DNA of 61,372 bases from Geobacteraceae bacterium (GTDB lineage: Bacteria > Desulfobacterota > Desulfuromonadia > Geobacterales > Pseudopelobacteraceae). A program made the position numbers and the translations under genes. Below are positions 9,515 to 18,104 of this stretch, piece by piece (positions within the stretch are counted from its first letter, which is position 1; each line of letters opens with the position of its first letter). Under the pieces are notes generated by a model. It made no database searches. It was not told where the DNA came from and saw nothing but the letters and a program-made list of their open reading frames with translations. The DNA lies in the NCBI GenBank assembly GCA_025355965.1, contig JANXYR010000075.1, forward strand, positions 70,712-132,083. The letters are read 5' to 3'.

Positions 9515-10581
9515 AAAAAATCAGGATCGTTGTCGTTGATGATTCAGCGTTCAGCCGCCGCAGTATAACCCGTATGCTTGAAGGAATTGATTCTGTTGAA
9601 GTAGTTGGTTATGCAATAAACGGTGAAGAAGGTATTCAAAAAGTTATTGCCCTCAAACCGGATCTGGTGACACTGGATCTGGAAATGCCCAAAATGGATG
9701 GATTTACTCTGCTGCGCATTCTGACGGCCAGGTTTTCAATACCGGTATTAGTTATTAGTGCTCTCAGCGGCGCAGATAAGGTTTTTAGAGCACTTGAACT
9801 TGGGGCACTTGATTTTGTGCCTAAACCTTCCAACAGTGCCTCAGTTGACCTGCTCTCCATAAAGGAAGATTTACAGAAAAAAGTTCTTCAGATACTTTCG
9901 CTTAAACAGTTTAGCCATGCCCGCTCAACTTCCGCGATCACCCCCCATGGACTTGGCGCCGTCAAACCGGTAAAAGAGGGAAGAGCTGGAATTGGAATGC
10001 AGCATGCCATAGATCTTGTGGCAATTGGTTCTTCAACCGGAGGGCCACCCGCTCTGCAGCATATATTCTCTGCTTTTGAACAGAAATACCCTTTTGCAAT
10101 CGTTGTTTCCCAGCATATGCCTGCCGGTTTTACCAAAGCCTTTGCGGAACGACTCAACCGCACGTCCCATTTCGATGTAAAAGAGGCCGAAGATGGAGAC
10201 CTGGTACTTCCCGGCAGAGTCCTTATTGCTCCAGGTGGCAAAAATATGATCTTCGAAGTATGTGGTGGACAGGTGACGGCACGCATAGTTATGCCTTCTG
10301 ATTCTGATAGATATGTCCCTTCCGTTGATGTCATGCTTGAATCTTGTGCCGGTATTTACCGCAAGCGGGCGGCGGCTGTCATACTGACCGGTATGGGTAA
10401 TGATGGCAGCAAAGGTGTTCAGGTCATAAAAGAGCAGGGTGGTTTTGTTATTGCTGAATCGGAGGAGACCGCTGTAGTTTACGGCATGCCGAGGGAAGCG
10501 GTAGCGACAGGTGTTGTCGATCGCTGCGTCCCACTGGATAAAGTTGTATCAGAAATTATTCTACAGGGTGGATTTTCCTGA
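9511..10581 (+). CDS. cheB: Chemoreceptor methylesterase/deamidase CheB
   Basis: This 356-residue protein has an N-terminal receiver (acceptor D56 in TLDLEMPKMDGF) and a C-terminal methylesterase domain with the catalytic set Ser in GSSTGGPPAL, His in SQHMP and Asp in GMGNDGS. It removes methyl groups placed by CheR and is activated by CheA phosphorylation. Its ATG overlaps the cheR stop. It is the last gene of the chemosensory operon; 106 bp separate it from leuS. No CheD gene accompanies it. Confidence 0.95.
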   Translation: MKKIRIVVVDDSAFSRRSITRMLEGIDSVEVVGYAINGEEGIQKVIALKPDLVTLDLEMPKMDGFTLLRILTARFSIPVLVISALSGADKVFRALELGALDFVPKPSNSASVDLLSIKEDLQKKVLQILSLKQFSHARSTSAITPHGLGAVKPVKEGRAGIGMQHAIDLVAIGSSTGGPPALQHIFSAFEQKYPFAIVVSQHMPAGFTKAFAERLNRTSHFDVKEAEDGDLVLPGRVLIAPGGKNMIFEVCGGQVTARIVMPSDSDRYVPSVDVMLESCAGIYRKRAAAVILTGMGNDGSKGVQVIKEQGGFVIAESEETAVVYGMPREAVATGVVDRCVPLDKVVSEIILQGGFS

Positions 10582-10687
10582 TTTAAAGACGCTGAAATTA
10601 GTATGAATGTTGCCAACAGAATGGCGACAGCAGTTGCTGTATTAAAAAATTACATAGATATTATTCAAGGCACGAAAGGAAATTACC

Positions 10688-13159
10688 GTGGAGCAGAAGT
10701 ACACACCAAATGACGTAGAACAGAAATGGCAGTCTGTCTGGGAAAAAGAAAAAACATTTAAGGCTACCGAAGATAAGAACAAACAAAAATACTATCTTCT
10801 GGAGATGTTCCCATATCCATCCGGTCGTATTCATATGGGGCACGTCCGAAATTATTCAATCGGCGATGTTATCGGCAGGTTCAAAAGAATGCGCGGCTTT
10901 AATGTCATGCATCCGATTGGATGGGATGCTTTTGGTATGCCGGCTGAAAACGCAGCAATCCAAAATAAGAGTCACCCCGCGACCTGGACGTATGAAAATA
11001 TTGCCTACATGCGCAATCAGATCAAGAAGATGGGCTTTTCTTACGACTGGGATCGCGAGCTGGCAACATGTGATGTTGACTATTATCGCTGGGAGCAGAA
11101 GCTTTTTCTGGAAATGTTTGCAAAAGGGCTGGCCTACAAAAAAACATCCTTTGTCAACTGGTGTCCGAAGTGCGAAACAGTACTCGCCAACGAGCAGGTT
11201 GAAGATGGCGGCTGCTGGCGCTGTGACACGGACGTTAATCAGAAAGAGCTTGATCAGTGGTTTTTCCGCATAACCGATTATGCCGAAGAACTTCTCGAGA
11301 ATACGTATAAACTTCCCGGTTGGCCGGAGCGCGTACTTGTCATGCAGCGCAACTGGATCGGCAAGAGTTATGGCTGCGAGATCGATTTCCCGCTTGAAAA
11401 CAGCACGGAATCGATCCGGGTTTTTACCACCCGTCAGGATACCTTATTCGGTGCGACCTTCATGTCGCTTGCTCCCGAACATCCCCGTGCCCTTGAATTG
11501 GCCACACCTGATCGGGTAGATGCTGTTGCAGCGTTTATCGATAAAATCAGAAAAACCGACCGTATCAAACGTACCGCCGATGATTTTGAAAAAGAAGGGG
11601 TTTTCACCGGTTCATACTGCAATAATCCTGTGACCGGGGCAAAGATGCCGATCTTCCTGGCAAACTTTGTTCTGATGGATTACGGAACCGGCGCTGTCAT
11701 GGCGGTACCGACCCACGATCAGCGTGATTTTGAATTTGCAAAAAAATATGACCTTCCGCTGAAAGTAGTTATCCAGCCGGCCGAAACCCTGCTTGACCCT
11801 GCAAGCATGAGCGAAGCGTACACCGAGCCTGGAATTATGACAAACTCCGGCCAGTTTGACGGCCTGCAGAGCGTTGAGGCAAAAGAAGCGATAGCCGATT
11901 TTCTGCAAGCGCAGGGACAAGGGACCAAGACGACTAATTTCCGTCTAAGGGACTGGGGCATCTCGCGCCAGCGCTACTGGGGTAATCCGATTCCGGTTAT
12001 TTATTGCGATAGCTGCGGTGTTGTGCCGGTTCCGGAAAAAGATCTGCCGGTCATACTCCCGAAAGATGTCGCATTTAAAGGGGAGGGGGGCAGTCCGCTG
12101 GCCCAGATGGAATCCTTCGTTAACTGTTCCTGCCCTGTTTGCGGCAAAGCTGCCCGTCGTGAAACAGATACGATGGACACCTTCGTTCAATCATCGTGGT
12201 ATTTCCTCCGCTATTGTTGCCCAGGCTTCAAGGACGGGATACTCGATCGTGAATCTGTTGACCATTGGATGTCCGTTGATCAGTACATAGGAGGCATTGA
12301 ACATGCGGTGCTGCACCTGCTGTATGCGCGCTTCTTTACAAAAGTCATGCGTGACCTTGGGCACGTTTCTGCAGACGAGCCATTTGTTAACCTTCTGACA
12401 CAAGGGATGGTCATTAAAGATGGCGCAAAAATGAGCAAGTCTAAAGGGAATGTTGTTGATCCTGACGCCTTGATCTCACGGTATGGGGCTGATACAGCCC
12501 GCTTGTTTTCGCTGTTTGCCGCGCCACCGGAAAAAGATCTGGACTGGAACGACCAGGGGGTTGAAGGCTCTTTCCGCTTTCTAAGCCGTATCTGGAAACT
12601 TGTTCACGACCGCCTTGACATGATAAAGAACGCCGGCCCGGTTCATGTCGGCTCGTTGTCTGCCGAGGAGCGTAACCTGCGCAGGGCCGTACACAAAACG
12701 ATCCGTAAAGTGACGGAAGATCTCGAAGAAAGTTTCCATTTCAATACGGCGATAGCCTCAGTAATGGAACTGCTTAATATTTTGCAGCCGGCAGGACTCT
12801 TAACGCCGCAATTTCCGGCTGTTATGAAAGAAGCTCTCCAGAGTGTGATTCTGCTGATGGCCCCGTTTGTCCCGCATATCACAGAGGAGCTTTGGCAACG
12901 TCTGGGCAACTCTTCTCAATTAACTCAAACCTCATGGCCTGATTATGACAGGAGTGCAGTGGTTGATGAAGAGCTTCTGATCGTTGTTCAGGTTAATGGA
13001 AAGTTGCGTTCCAAGATAAACGTTGCTGCCGGTACCGGTGAAGAGGAACTTAAAGCACTTGCAATGGCTGATGAGAAGGTTCTGCCGTTTATTGAGGGGC
13101 TGACGGTCCGCAAGGTAATTTGTGTGCAGGGCAAACTTGTTAATATTGTGGTGGGGTAG
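10688..13159 (+). CDS. leuS: Leucyl-tRNA synthetase
   Basis: This 823-residue class Ia aminoacyl-tRNA synthetase charges tRNA-Leu. The HIGH-equivalent is HMGH in [19 protein letters not shown] appears as [11 protein letters not shown]. The CP1 editing domain ([15 protein letters not shown]) and zinc-type cysteine pairs ([23 protein letters not shown]) are present. It starts with GTG after an AAGGAAA ribosome binding site. The length is slightly below the usual 850-880 residues, with no internal gap apparent. lptE follows after 3 bp and holA after that, an order common in Gram-negative bacteria. Confidence 0.97.
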   Translation: MEQKYTPNDVEQKWQSVWEKEKTFKATEDKNKQKYYLLEMFPYPSGRIHMGHVRNYSIGDVIGRFKRMRGFNVMHPIGWDAFGMPAENAAIQNKSHPATWTYENIAYMRNQIKKMGFSYDWDRELATCDVDYYRWEQKLFLEMFAKGLAYKKTSFVNWCPKCETVLANEQVEDGGCWRCDTDVNQKELDQWFFRITDYAEELLENTYKLPGWPERVLVMQRNWIGKSYGCEIDFPLENSTESIRVFTTRQDTLFGATFMSLAPEHPRALELATPDRVDAVAAFIDKIRKTDRIKRTADDFEKEGVFTGSYCNNPVTGAKMPIFLANFVLMDYGTGAVMAVPTHDQRDFEFAKKYDLPLKVVIQPAETLLDPASMSEAYTEPGIMTNSGQFDGLQSVEAKEAIADFLQAQGQGTKTTNFRLRDWGISRQRYWGNPIPVIYCDSCGVVPVPEKDLPVILPKDVAFKGEGGSPLAQMESFVNCSCPVCGKAARRETDTMDTFVQSSWYFLRYCCPGFKDGILDRESVDHWMSVDQYIGGIEHAVLHLLYARFFTKVMRDLGHVSADEPFVNLLTQGMVIKDGAKMSKSKGNVVDPDALISRYGADTARLFSLFAAPPEKDLDWNDQGVEGSFRFLSRIWKLVHDRLDMIKNAGPVHVGSLSAEERNLRRAVHKTIRKVTEDLEESFHFNTAIASVMELLNILQPAGLLTPQFPAVMKEALQSVILLMAPFVPHITEELWQRLGNSSQLTQTSWPDYDRSAVVDEELLIVVQVNGKLRSKINVAAGTGEEELKALAMADEKVLPFIEGLTVRKVICVQGKLVNIVVG

Positions 13160-13162
13160 GGG

Positions 13163-13687
13163 ATGCCAGTTTTGATACTGGGACGTGGTCTGATACTGGG
13201 ACTGCTGCTTGCTTCACTCTCCGGCTGCGGGTATCACCTGACTAATGCGGCGCCAGGGCACCTTGGAGTATCCCAGAAAATATGGGTGCCCTTTTTCAGT
13301 AACGAGAGCATCAGCCCAACGGCACAAACAGTTCTGCGCCGGGCATTCTATGATGAAATTCACGCCCTGCGCGGGTTGAACCCTGCTGCCAGTGAAGAAA
13401 TTGCCGATCTAGTCATAAAGTCGAAGATTATCTCCTATTCCAGCAAGGCTGTTTCGTATAACACAATCGACCAAGCCCGCGAATACAGTCTTAATCTGAA
13501 CGTTGAACTTGAAATTTCTAAAAAAGGGCAGGCATTGCCACTCTGGAAAGGGCAGCTCCAGGGATCAAAACAGTATCCGGCAAACACGAACCTTGCCCTG
13601 CAGCGCAATGCCGAAGAACAGGCTCTTGATGCCGCCGCACGTATTATTGCCCGGAAATTCATTTCTGCTTTGGAAGAGTCTTACTAA
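13163..13687 (+). CDS. lptE: LPS-assembly lipoprotein LptE
   Basis: This 174-residue outer-membrane lipoprotein works with LptD to insert lipopolysaccharide. A signal peptide ends in the lipobox LSGC at about residues 19-22, followed by GYHL, the usual mature start of LptE. Length and position between leuS and holA match the family. It is 3 bp from leuS and 2 bp from holA, so it is co-translated. Confidence 0.9.
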   Translation: MPVLILGRGLILGLLLASLSGCGYHLTNAAPGHLGVSQKIWVPFFSNESISPTAQTVLRRAFYDEIHALRGLNPAASEEIADLVIKSKIISYSSKAVSYNTIDQAREYSLNLNVELEISKKGQALPLWKGQLQGSKQYPANTNLALQRNAEEQALDAAARIIARKFISALEESY

Positions 13688-13689
13688 CC

Positions 13690-14688
13690 ATGATGCCTCA
13701 GGAGTTCGAAACATCCCTGAAGAAGGGGATTATTCCGACGGTCTGTTTTCTTTATGGAGAAGAACAGTTTCTGGTAGAGCGGGCGGTCAATATGCTGCTT
13801 GAACGGGCTATCGATCCGTCTCTTAAAGATTTTAATTTTAATGTTTACTATGGCAATGAGTCAAAAGGGGTGGATATCATCGATGCCGCCCAGACCCTGC
13901 CGATGTTTGCAGAGCGTCGTGCCGTTCTCGTTAAACGGGCAGAACAGCTGAAAGCGGATGCCCTTGATGTTTTGCTGCCGTATGTCAAGAATCCGGCAGC
14001 CGGCACCTGCCTGCTGCTGACCGGCACCAAGATCGATCAGCGCAAGAAGTTTTTTCTCGAATTTAAAAAGCTCGGCGTTCTTGTTGAGTACAAGCGGTTC
14101 TACGACAACAAGCTGTCCGGGTTTATTCAAACGGAAGCGGTTGCTCAAGGAAAACCGATTGAAACAGCCGCAGCAGAACTTCTGGCCGAACTGATAGGCA
14201 ACAACCTTCAGGAATTAAGTTCGCAGATTGAAAAGCTGGTTGTTTATGCAGGGGCAAAACCGCGCATAACTGTTGAAGACGTCCGTACCATGGCCAGCAG
14301 CAGCAAGGCTTTCACCGCCTTTGAACTGGCTAAATATCTCAGTTTACGCGATTTATCGAATTCGATCAGAAGTCTTGATGCGCTGTTCCTGCACGGTGAG
14401 GACGCGCCGATGATAATTGGTGCTTTGACCAGTCACTTTCGAAAATTATGGCGTGTCAGAGAGCTTCTTGACAAGAAAATGCAACAGGCTGATATCGGCA
14501 GGGAACTAAATATTAATGCATTCTTTTTGGGTGATATTGTTACGCAGGCCCGTAATTTCCCGAGAAGGGAACTAAAGCGTATTTTTGAAGAATTCTATCG
14601 TTGTGACGTTGCCTCGAAAACTGGTGGCGGCCAGTCATATAATCTTCTACACGGGATGACCATGGGGATCTGTACCGGCGGCTGGTAA
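13690..14688 (+). CDS. holA: DNA polymerase III subunit delta
   Basis: This 332-residue clamp-loader subunit opens the beta sliding clamp. It is recognised by the N-terminal CFLYGEEQFLVERAVNML segment, the LLLTGTKIDQRKKF region and the C-terminal helical domain with HFRKLWRVRELL. Two adjacent ATG codons (13690 and 13693) are possible starts. It is the third gene of the leuS-lptE-holA operon; no typical terminator follows immediately, and the next 558 bp hold no protein gene of ordinary size. Confidence 0.93.
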   Translation: MMPQEFETSLKKGIIPTVCFLYGEEQFLVERAVNMLLERAIDPSLKDFNFNVYYGNESKGVDIIDAAQTLPMFAERRAVLVKRAEQLKADALDVLLPYVKNPAAGTCLLLTGTKIDQRKKFFLEFKKLGVLVEYKRFYDNKLSGFIQTEAVAQGKPIETAAAELLAELIGNNLQELSSQIEKLVVYAGAKPRITVEDVRTMASSSKAFTAFELAKYLSLRDLSNSIRSLDALFLHGEDAPMIIGALTSHFRKLWRVRELLDKKMQQADIGRELNINAFFLGDIVTQARNFPRRELKRIFEEFYRCDVASKTGGGQSYNLLHGMTMGICTGGW

Positions 14689-14860
14689 CTCGGTTGACAC
14701 CGCCACGCGCTCTTACACAGAGCATCTTCAACTTCATTTATTATCAGCACCTCCTTCCTATCCTTCAAATCTTCCCTTTGTGTCCTCTATCGGTTCAACT
14801 GCCGTTTATGGGATAAACTATTCACGGAATTTTCCAATTTAGACAGTGAGAGCTACCTCA

Positions 14861-14889
14861 TTGACACTTATATATTTCAGGAGTATATA
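14861..14889 (+). promoter_or_regulatory. Near-consensus sigma-70 promoter before a small transcript
   Basis: TTGACA (14861-14866) is followed after exactly 17 bp by TATATA (14884-14889). Transcription would start near 14896. This is one of the best-matching housekeeping promoters in the window, and it points into sequence without an ordinary gene, towards the terminator ending at 15048. Confidence 0.6.
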
Positions 14890-14932
14890 AAATAAACTTT
14901 AATTGAATCTGTTAAATCACTGGAGGGTGATA

Positions 14933-14977
14933 ATGGTTTCACGCCAGTGGTGTTATTTAGAGAGTTTGGCTCACTAA
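14933..14977 (+). CDS. Possible 14-residue leader or small peptide
   Basis: ATG at 14933 is preceded by GGAGG at 14922-14926 with 6 bases between. The frame reads MVSRQWCYLESLAH and then TAA. It lies wholly inside the candidate small transcript and ends about 30 bp before the terminator stem, the geometry of a leader peptide. It has no run of a single amino acid that would point to classic amino-acid attenuation. It could equally be chance. Confidence 0.25.
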   Translation: MVSRQWCYLESLAH

Positions 14978-15005
14978 TTATCCTTTATCAGGATTAGGCT
15001 GGAAT

Positions 15006-15048
15006 AGTCGCTTTTGTCAGTTTTGTGCTGATGGGGCGGCTTTTTTTT
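15006..15048 (+). terminator. Intrinsic terminator of the small transcript
   Basis: The left arm 15006-15020 (AGTCGCTTTTGTCAG) pairs, with several G-U pairs, to the right arm CTGATGGGGCGGCT around a 7-base loop. Eight T residues (15041-15048) follow. The strong T-tract makes termination on the plus strand likely. It could also serve holA read-through. Confidence 0.6.
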
Positions 15049-15246
15049 GATCAAGCATACTCTTTGGCCTCTTCAGTAGGCAAAACGTCGAACTAACAGT
15101 GATGAACAGGATGAAGGGGATAAGTCAAAGGCAGAACCTCTTTGAATGTCAGCGACAAATCCTGAAGCCGGATTTTATGGTTTTATCCCGTCTATCCCAG
15201 TTACGAAAGCTTTTCGAAAAAATGTTTTTTGAGGGGAGAAGCCATA
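15049..15246 (+). other. Intergenic stretch before the lipase-like gene
   Basis: No convincing gene is seen. A frame open from 15099 overlaps the lipase-like gene, has no ribosome binding site and looks like chance. The stretch around 15100-15200 has GGGATAA / TTATCCC elements and a GGATTTTATGGTTTTATCC near-palindrome. Such sequence often belongs to dispersed intergenic repeats, but only one copy is visible here. Confidence 0.4.
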
Positions 15247-16776
15247 ATGTCTGTCGTCAAAACCGTAATTGTGTTTGTTCATGGCTGGAGTGTCACCAAC
15301 ACCGATACCTATGGAGGGCTTCCGGTCAGGTTACGGGCTGAAGCAGCCTCTTTGGGTTTGGATGTCCTGATCGAGGAAATATTTCTCGGACGCTACATCA
15401 GTTTTCACGACGAAGTCCGCGTCAGCGATATCTCCCGGGCCTTCCGCACGGCGCTGGCGGATGAACTAACCGATGTATTGCAGGACGGCACCCGTTTTGT
15501 CTGCATTACGCATTCAACTGGCGGTCCGGTCATTCGCGATTGGTGGCACCGCTACTATGAAACAGAGCCGCAGGCGGGAACCTGCCCGATGAGCCACCTT
15601 GTCATGCTGGCGCCCGCCAACTACGGTTCCGCACTGGCTCAGCTCGGCAAAGGGCGTTTGAGTCGTCTGAAATCTTGGTTCGGAGGAGTTGAACCCGGTC
15701 AGGGAGTGCTTGATTGGTTGGAACTTGGCAGCAAAGAAGCATGGGATCTCAACAGCCGCTGGATTGCAGTAGATGGCAGCCGGATCGGCCCGCAGGGTAT
15801 CTTTCCTTTCGTGCTTACCGGGCAGAGCATTGACCGGGCGTTCTATGACAACCTGAACACCTACACCGGCGAGACCGGATCTGATGGCGTTGTGCGTGTC
15901 GCTGCCGCGAACCTCTGCGGCACGTACATCAAGCTGCTGCAGGAAGTTCCGACGCCGATGCCGGGCAAGAAGGGCGAATATGCAGCGATCATGTTGAATG
16001 TCGAGGAAATCAAGCAGGGGCCGAAGACCGCCTTGCGGGTGATAAGCGGCAAAGCCCATTCGGGCAAGAAGATGGGGATCATGTTCAGCGTGAACGAAAC
16101 GCATGATGACATACACAGCCAGGAAACAGTGGATGCCATTCTTGCCTGCATACAGGTTCAGACGGATGAGCAGTACGCCGCTTTGTGCGATCAGTTCCGG
16201 AATGAAACCGAGCAGGTACAAAAAAACGAGGTGCTGGAAGTTGAGCAACGGCTGTTCAGGTCGGATGTTCATTTCATCCACGACAAATATTCAATGGTGA
16301 TATTTCGGGTGCGTGACGACGAGGGGCATCCGGTTGCCGATTTTGACCTTGTACTCACCGCAGGTCCAAAAGCAGATCCCAACCATCTGCCGCAAGGTTT
16401 CTTCGTTGACCGGCAGCGCAACAGCATCAATCCGGAAACCATCACCTATTTCTTTAATCGCGATGTGATGAAGGGGGCGCCCGCAGTTGTTGATAAAAAT
16501 GGCGCGGTCATCCGTGAAGCATTGCCGGGAGCCGGGATGTTGGGGTTTAAACTTGTTGCCAGGCCTGACAGCGGCTTTGTTCATTACCTTCCGTGCGAGA
16601 TCAAGGCGTCGGCGGAGATGCTTGAAAAATCACTCCATGCCAACAGCACGACACTGGTTGATATCGTGTTGCGGCGCGTTGTGCGCAAGAACGTGTTCCT
16701 GGTTGACAAGATGACGAGCGGGACCAAGGCGGTGAATTTTGAGAAGACAAAACCGGGCGATGAGATTGTTGGGTGA
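15247..16776 (+). CDS. Alpha/beta-hydrolase, lipase-like, with C-terminal extra domain
   Basis: This 509-residue protein starts at ATG 15247 behind GGGGAG (a TTG 18 bp upstream is less likely). The first 230 residues look like an alpha/beta-hydrolase: VFVHGW near residues 9-14 fits the oxyanion strand. THSTGGP with Ser90 replaces the usual GHSxG nucleophile elbow. VMLAPANYGS fits the acid-bearing strand region. About 250 further residues are of unknown fold. No signal peptide or membrane segment is seen. A lysozyme-like gene follows 42 bp downstream. Lipase plus muramidase pairs are known as secreted antibacterial effectors, but no secretion genes are adjacent, so that role is inference. Confidence 0.7.
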   Translation: MSVVKTVIVFVHGWSVTNTDTYGGLPVRLRAEAASLGLDVLIEEIFLGRYISFHDEVRVSDISRAFRTALADELTDVLQDGTRFVCITHSTGGPVIRDWWHRYYETEPQAGTCPMSHLVMLAPANYGSALAQLGKGRLSRLKSWFGGVEPGQGVLDWLELGSKEAWDLNSRWIAVDGSRIGPQGIFPFVLTGQSIDRAFYDNLNTYTGETGSDGVVRVAAANLCGTYIKLLQEVPTPMPGKKGEYAAIMLNVEEIKQGPKTALRVISGKAHSGKKMGIMFSVNETHDDIHSQETVDAILACIQVQTDEQYAALCDQFRNETEQVQKNEVLEVEQRLFRSDVHFIHDKYSMVIFRVRDDEGHPVADFDLVLTAGPKADPNHLPQGFFVDRQRNSINPETITYFFNRDVMKGAPAVVDKNGAVIREALPGAGMLGFKLVARPDSGFVHYLPCEIKASAEMLEKSLHANSTTLVDIVLRRVVRKNVFLVDKMTSGTKAVNFEKTKPGDEIVG

Positions 16777-16818
16777 GGATTTGAAATAATATGAACTGAT
16801 GTAAAGGAGGTAACCAGC

Positions 16819-17406
16819 ATGCTCATCGTTAATGACAAGGCCAAGCAGTTGATCCTTGAATTTGAAGGAAAGTACCAACCGGGCAGATGGCCGGGCGGCG
16901 GCTCCGGCATTACCATAGGCATCGGTTATGATCTGGGGTATGTCACCGTTGACCAGTTTGGATCCGATTGGGAGCCGTATCTTTCAGCGGATGCGCTGGT
17001 GCGGCTGAAGACGGTCATTGGCAAGACCGGCATCGCCGCAAAGAACCGCGCCCCCCGGTTTTTGGACATCAAGATCAAACCTCAGGATGCGGAAAGCGTC
17101 TTTTTCAACCGCACCTTGCCGCTTCACGCACTCCGGACGGAGCAGGCGTTGCCGGGGGTGACCTCGCTTCCGGCGGATGCACAGGGGGCGCTGTTGTCGC
17201 TGGTGTTCAATCGCGGCACCTCGATGGTGGGGGAGCGGCGATTGGAGATGCGAGGTATTCGGGATGCCGTGCCGAAGAAGGATTTGCCGGAAATCGCCGC
17301 ACAGTTGCGGAGCATGAAGCGCTTGTGGGTGGGGAAAGGGCTGGATGGTTTACTTAGAAGGCGGGAAGCCGAGGCGAAGCTTGTGGAGGGGTGTGAAGGA
17401 CAGTAA
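16819..17406 (+). CDS. Pesticin/T4-lysozyme-like muramidase
   Basis: This 195-residue protein lies behind an excellent AAAGGAGGT site. The N-terminal part has Glu16 in LEFEG and the SGITIGIGYDLG motif with Thr32 and Asp38. The Glu...Thr-x5-Asp arrangement resembles pesticin-type GH24-related lysozymes, which cleave the glycan strand of peptidoglycan. Later ALLSLVFNRGT resembles the second conserved block of this fold. No signal peptide is present, so it would need lysis or a dedicated export route to reach the wall. It forms a two-gene unit with the lipase-like gene upstream. No holin or phage structural gene is nearby. Confidence 0.75.
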   Translation: MLIVNDKAKQLILEFEGKYQPGRWPGGGSGITIGIGYDLGYVTVDQFGSDWEPYLSADALVRLKTVIGKTGIAAKNRAPRFLDIKIKPQDAESVFFNRTLPLHALRTEQALPGVTSLPADAQGALLSLVFNRGTSMVGERRLEMRGIRDAVPKKDLPEIAAQLRSMKRLWVGKGLDGLLRRREAEAKLVEGCEGQ

Positions 17407-17494
17407 TCAAAACTGATCTTATGATGTTGCAGAAGAGGCGGAATGGTGAATTTTTGGTTTTAAACGGTATGGGGTGGGTGAAAATTTGTTGACT

Positions 17495-17572
17495 CAGAAT
17501 TAAGTATACTGTCACCGGAATTCCCCAGAATTAAGTATACTGTCCCCGGAATTCCCTGTCCCCGGAATTCCC
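17495..17572. repeat. 31-bp tandem direct repeat, 2.5 copies
   Basis: Two adjacent 31-bp units (17495-17525 and 17526-17556) both read CAGAATTAAGTATACTGTCM followed by CCGGAATTCCC, with one mismatch (A or C at M). A 16-bp half unit, TGTCCCCGGAATTCCC, follows at 17557-17572. The unit contains the palindromes GTATAC and GGAATTCC. I recall similar elements as dispersed intergenic repeats in Geobacter-type genomes, sometimes near REP-associated transposases. No transposase is present here. Confidence 0.85.
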
Positions 17573-17574
17573 TG

Positions 17575-17715
17575 CACAATAACTTTCCCGAAGATCGATT
17601 CAAATTATGCCATCTCTGGGAGGTATGCCCGAATTGTGGGAATAAATTTGCACACGATCGAGTCGGTAGAACAGTAAAAATTGAACATCTATATTGTCTA
17701 TTGCCACCATTTTAA
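17575..17715 (+). pseudogene. Short zinc-ribbon-like open frame, probably a gene remnant
   Basis: The frame reads without a stop for 46 codons to TAA at 17713-17715 and includes LCHLWEVCPNCGNKFAHDRV, with a CxxC pair and further Cys and His residues. It has no start codon or ribosome binding site and begins directly at the edge of the tandem repeat. It may be the 3' remnant of a gene cut by insertion of the repeat. Too little is left to name it. Confidence 0.25.
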
Positions 17716-17849
17716 TTGTAATCGGAGTTTTCACATATTTGATGTTGAGATAGTGCGGAACATTTAACATTCGGGTGCTGCTGTTTGCGGCGGCATTGGC
17801 GGGGCGGGAGAAGAAAAGGCCAGAGCCGGTAACTTTCTGGGATAAGATA

Positions 17850-18104
17850 TCAGTAATGATAGCGACAGGCGATAATTACAATCTCTGTTTCTTCCACTTG
17901 GTAGACAAGACGATGTTCACGGTCGATCCTACGGGACCAACAACCTGCAAGCTGAAAACGTAGAGGTTCCGGCTTTCCTGTCCCCTCAAAAGGGGTTCGA
18001 CAAATTTCTTCAAAAAGCGCTAAAATTCTTTCGGACTGGCGCTTGTCCGTCTTAAGCCAATAGCGCAGATCATCTAAGGCTGTTGGAGTGAGAGTGACAT
18101 TCAT
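17850..18104 (-). CDS. yoeB: Toxin YoeB, RelE-family mRNA endonuclease
   Basis: This 84-residue protein has the same length as E. coli YoeB and carries its hallmarks: RTPFEGTGKPEPL, WSRRIDREHRLVYQV and the terminal ACRYHY. The residues matching the catalytic set Glu46, Arg65, His83 and Tyr84 are all present. YoeB cuts mRNA in the ribosomal A site when freed from its antitoxin. The ATG overlaps the yefM stop by 4 bp, the usual coupled arrangement. It appears intact. Confidence 0.95.
   Translation of the reverse strand: MNVTLTPTALDDLRYWLKTDKRQSERILALFEEICRTPFEGTGKPEPLRFQLAGCWSRRIDREHRLVYQVEETEIVIIACRYHY

Larger units (their letters stand above)
14896..15048 (+). ncRNA. Candidate small RNA or attenuated leader (about 150 nt)
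   Basis: The stretch lies between a near-consensus promoter and an intrinsic terminator and has no long ORF. It contains a CACTGG/CCAGTG stem (14918-14923 with 14944-14949) and an ATCCT/AGGAT hairpin around 14980-14994. Inside it, 14933-14977 could encode a 14-residue peptide (MVSRQWCYLESLAH) behind a GGAGG site at 14922-14926. The first stem would partly cover that site. It may be a free small RNA, a peptide-encoding RNA, or an attenuator for the lipase/lysozyme genes 200 bp further on. It matches no RNA family I recognise. Confidence 0.4.
17407..17849. other. Gene-poor accessory gap
   Basis: This 443-bp stretch between the lysozyme-like gene and yoeB holds a 31-bp tandem repeat (17495-17572) and a short zinc-ribbon-like open frame (17575-17715). 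From 17716 to 17849 I see no gene or clear signal. A small open frame running into yoeB on the plus strand is considered chance. Confidence 0.5.

Noticed and set aside
10603..10713. 36-codon frame between cheB and leuS
   Set aside because: It overlaps the leuS start, has no ribosome binding site and its only support is an ATG.
14689..15048. Cyclic-di-GMP (GEMM) or T-box riboswitch upstream of the lipase-like gene
   Set aside because: The stems and loops do not show the conserved bases of either class; only a generic promoter and terminator are supported.
15099..15341. 80-codon frame before the lipase-like gene
   Set aside because: No ribosome binding site, mixed low-information composition, and it overlaps the better supported gene by about 95 bp.
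15514..16281. Minus-strand open frame (255 codons) inside the lipase-like gene
   Set aside because: The plus strand shows hydrolase motifs and a good ribosome binding site; the antisense frame has neither motifs nor a start signal.
17495..17572. CRISPR array
   Set aside because: The units are directly adjacent with no spacers, only 2.5 copies are present, and no cas genes are nearby.
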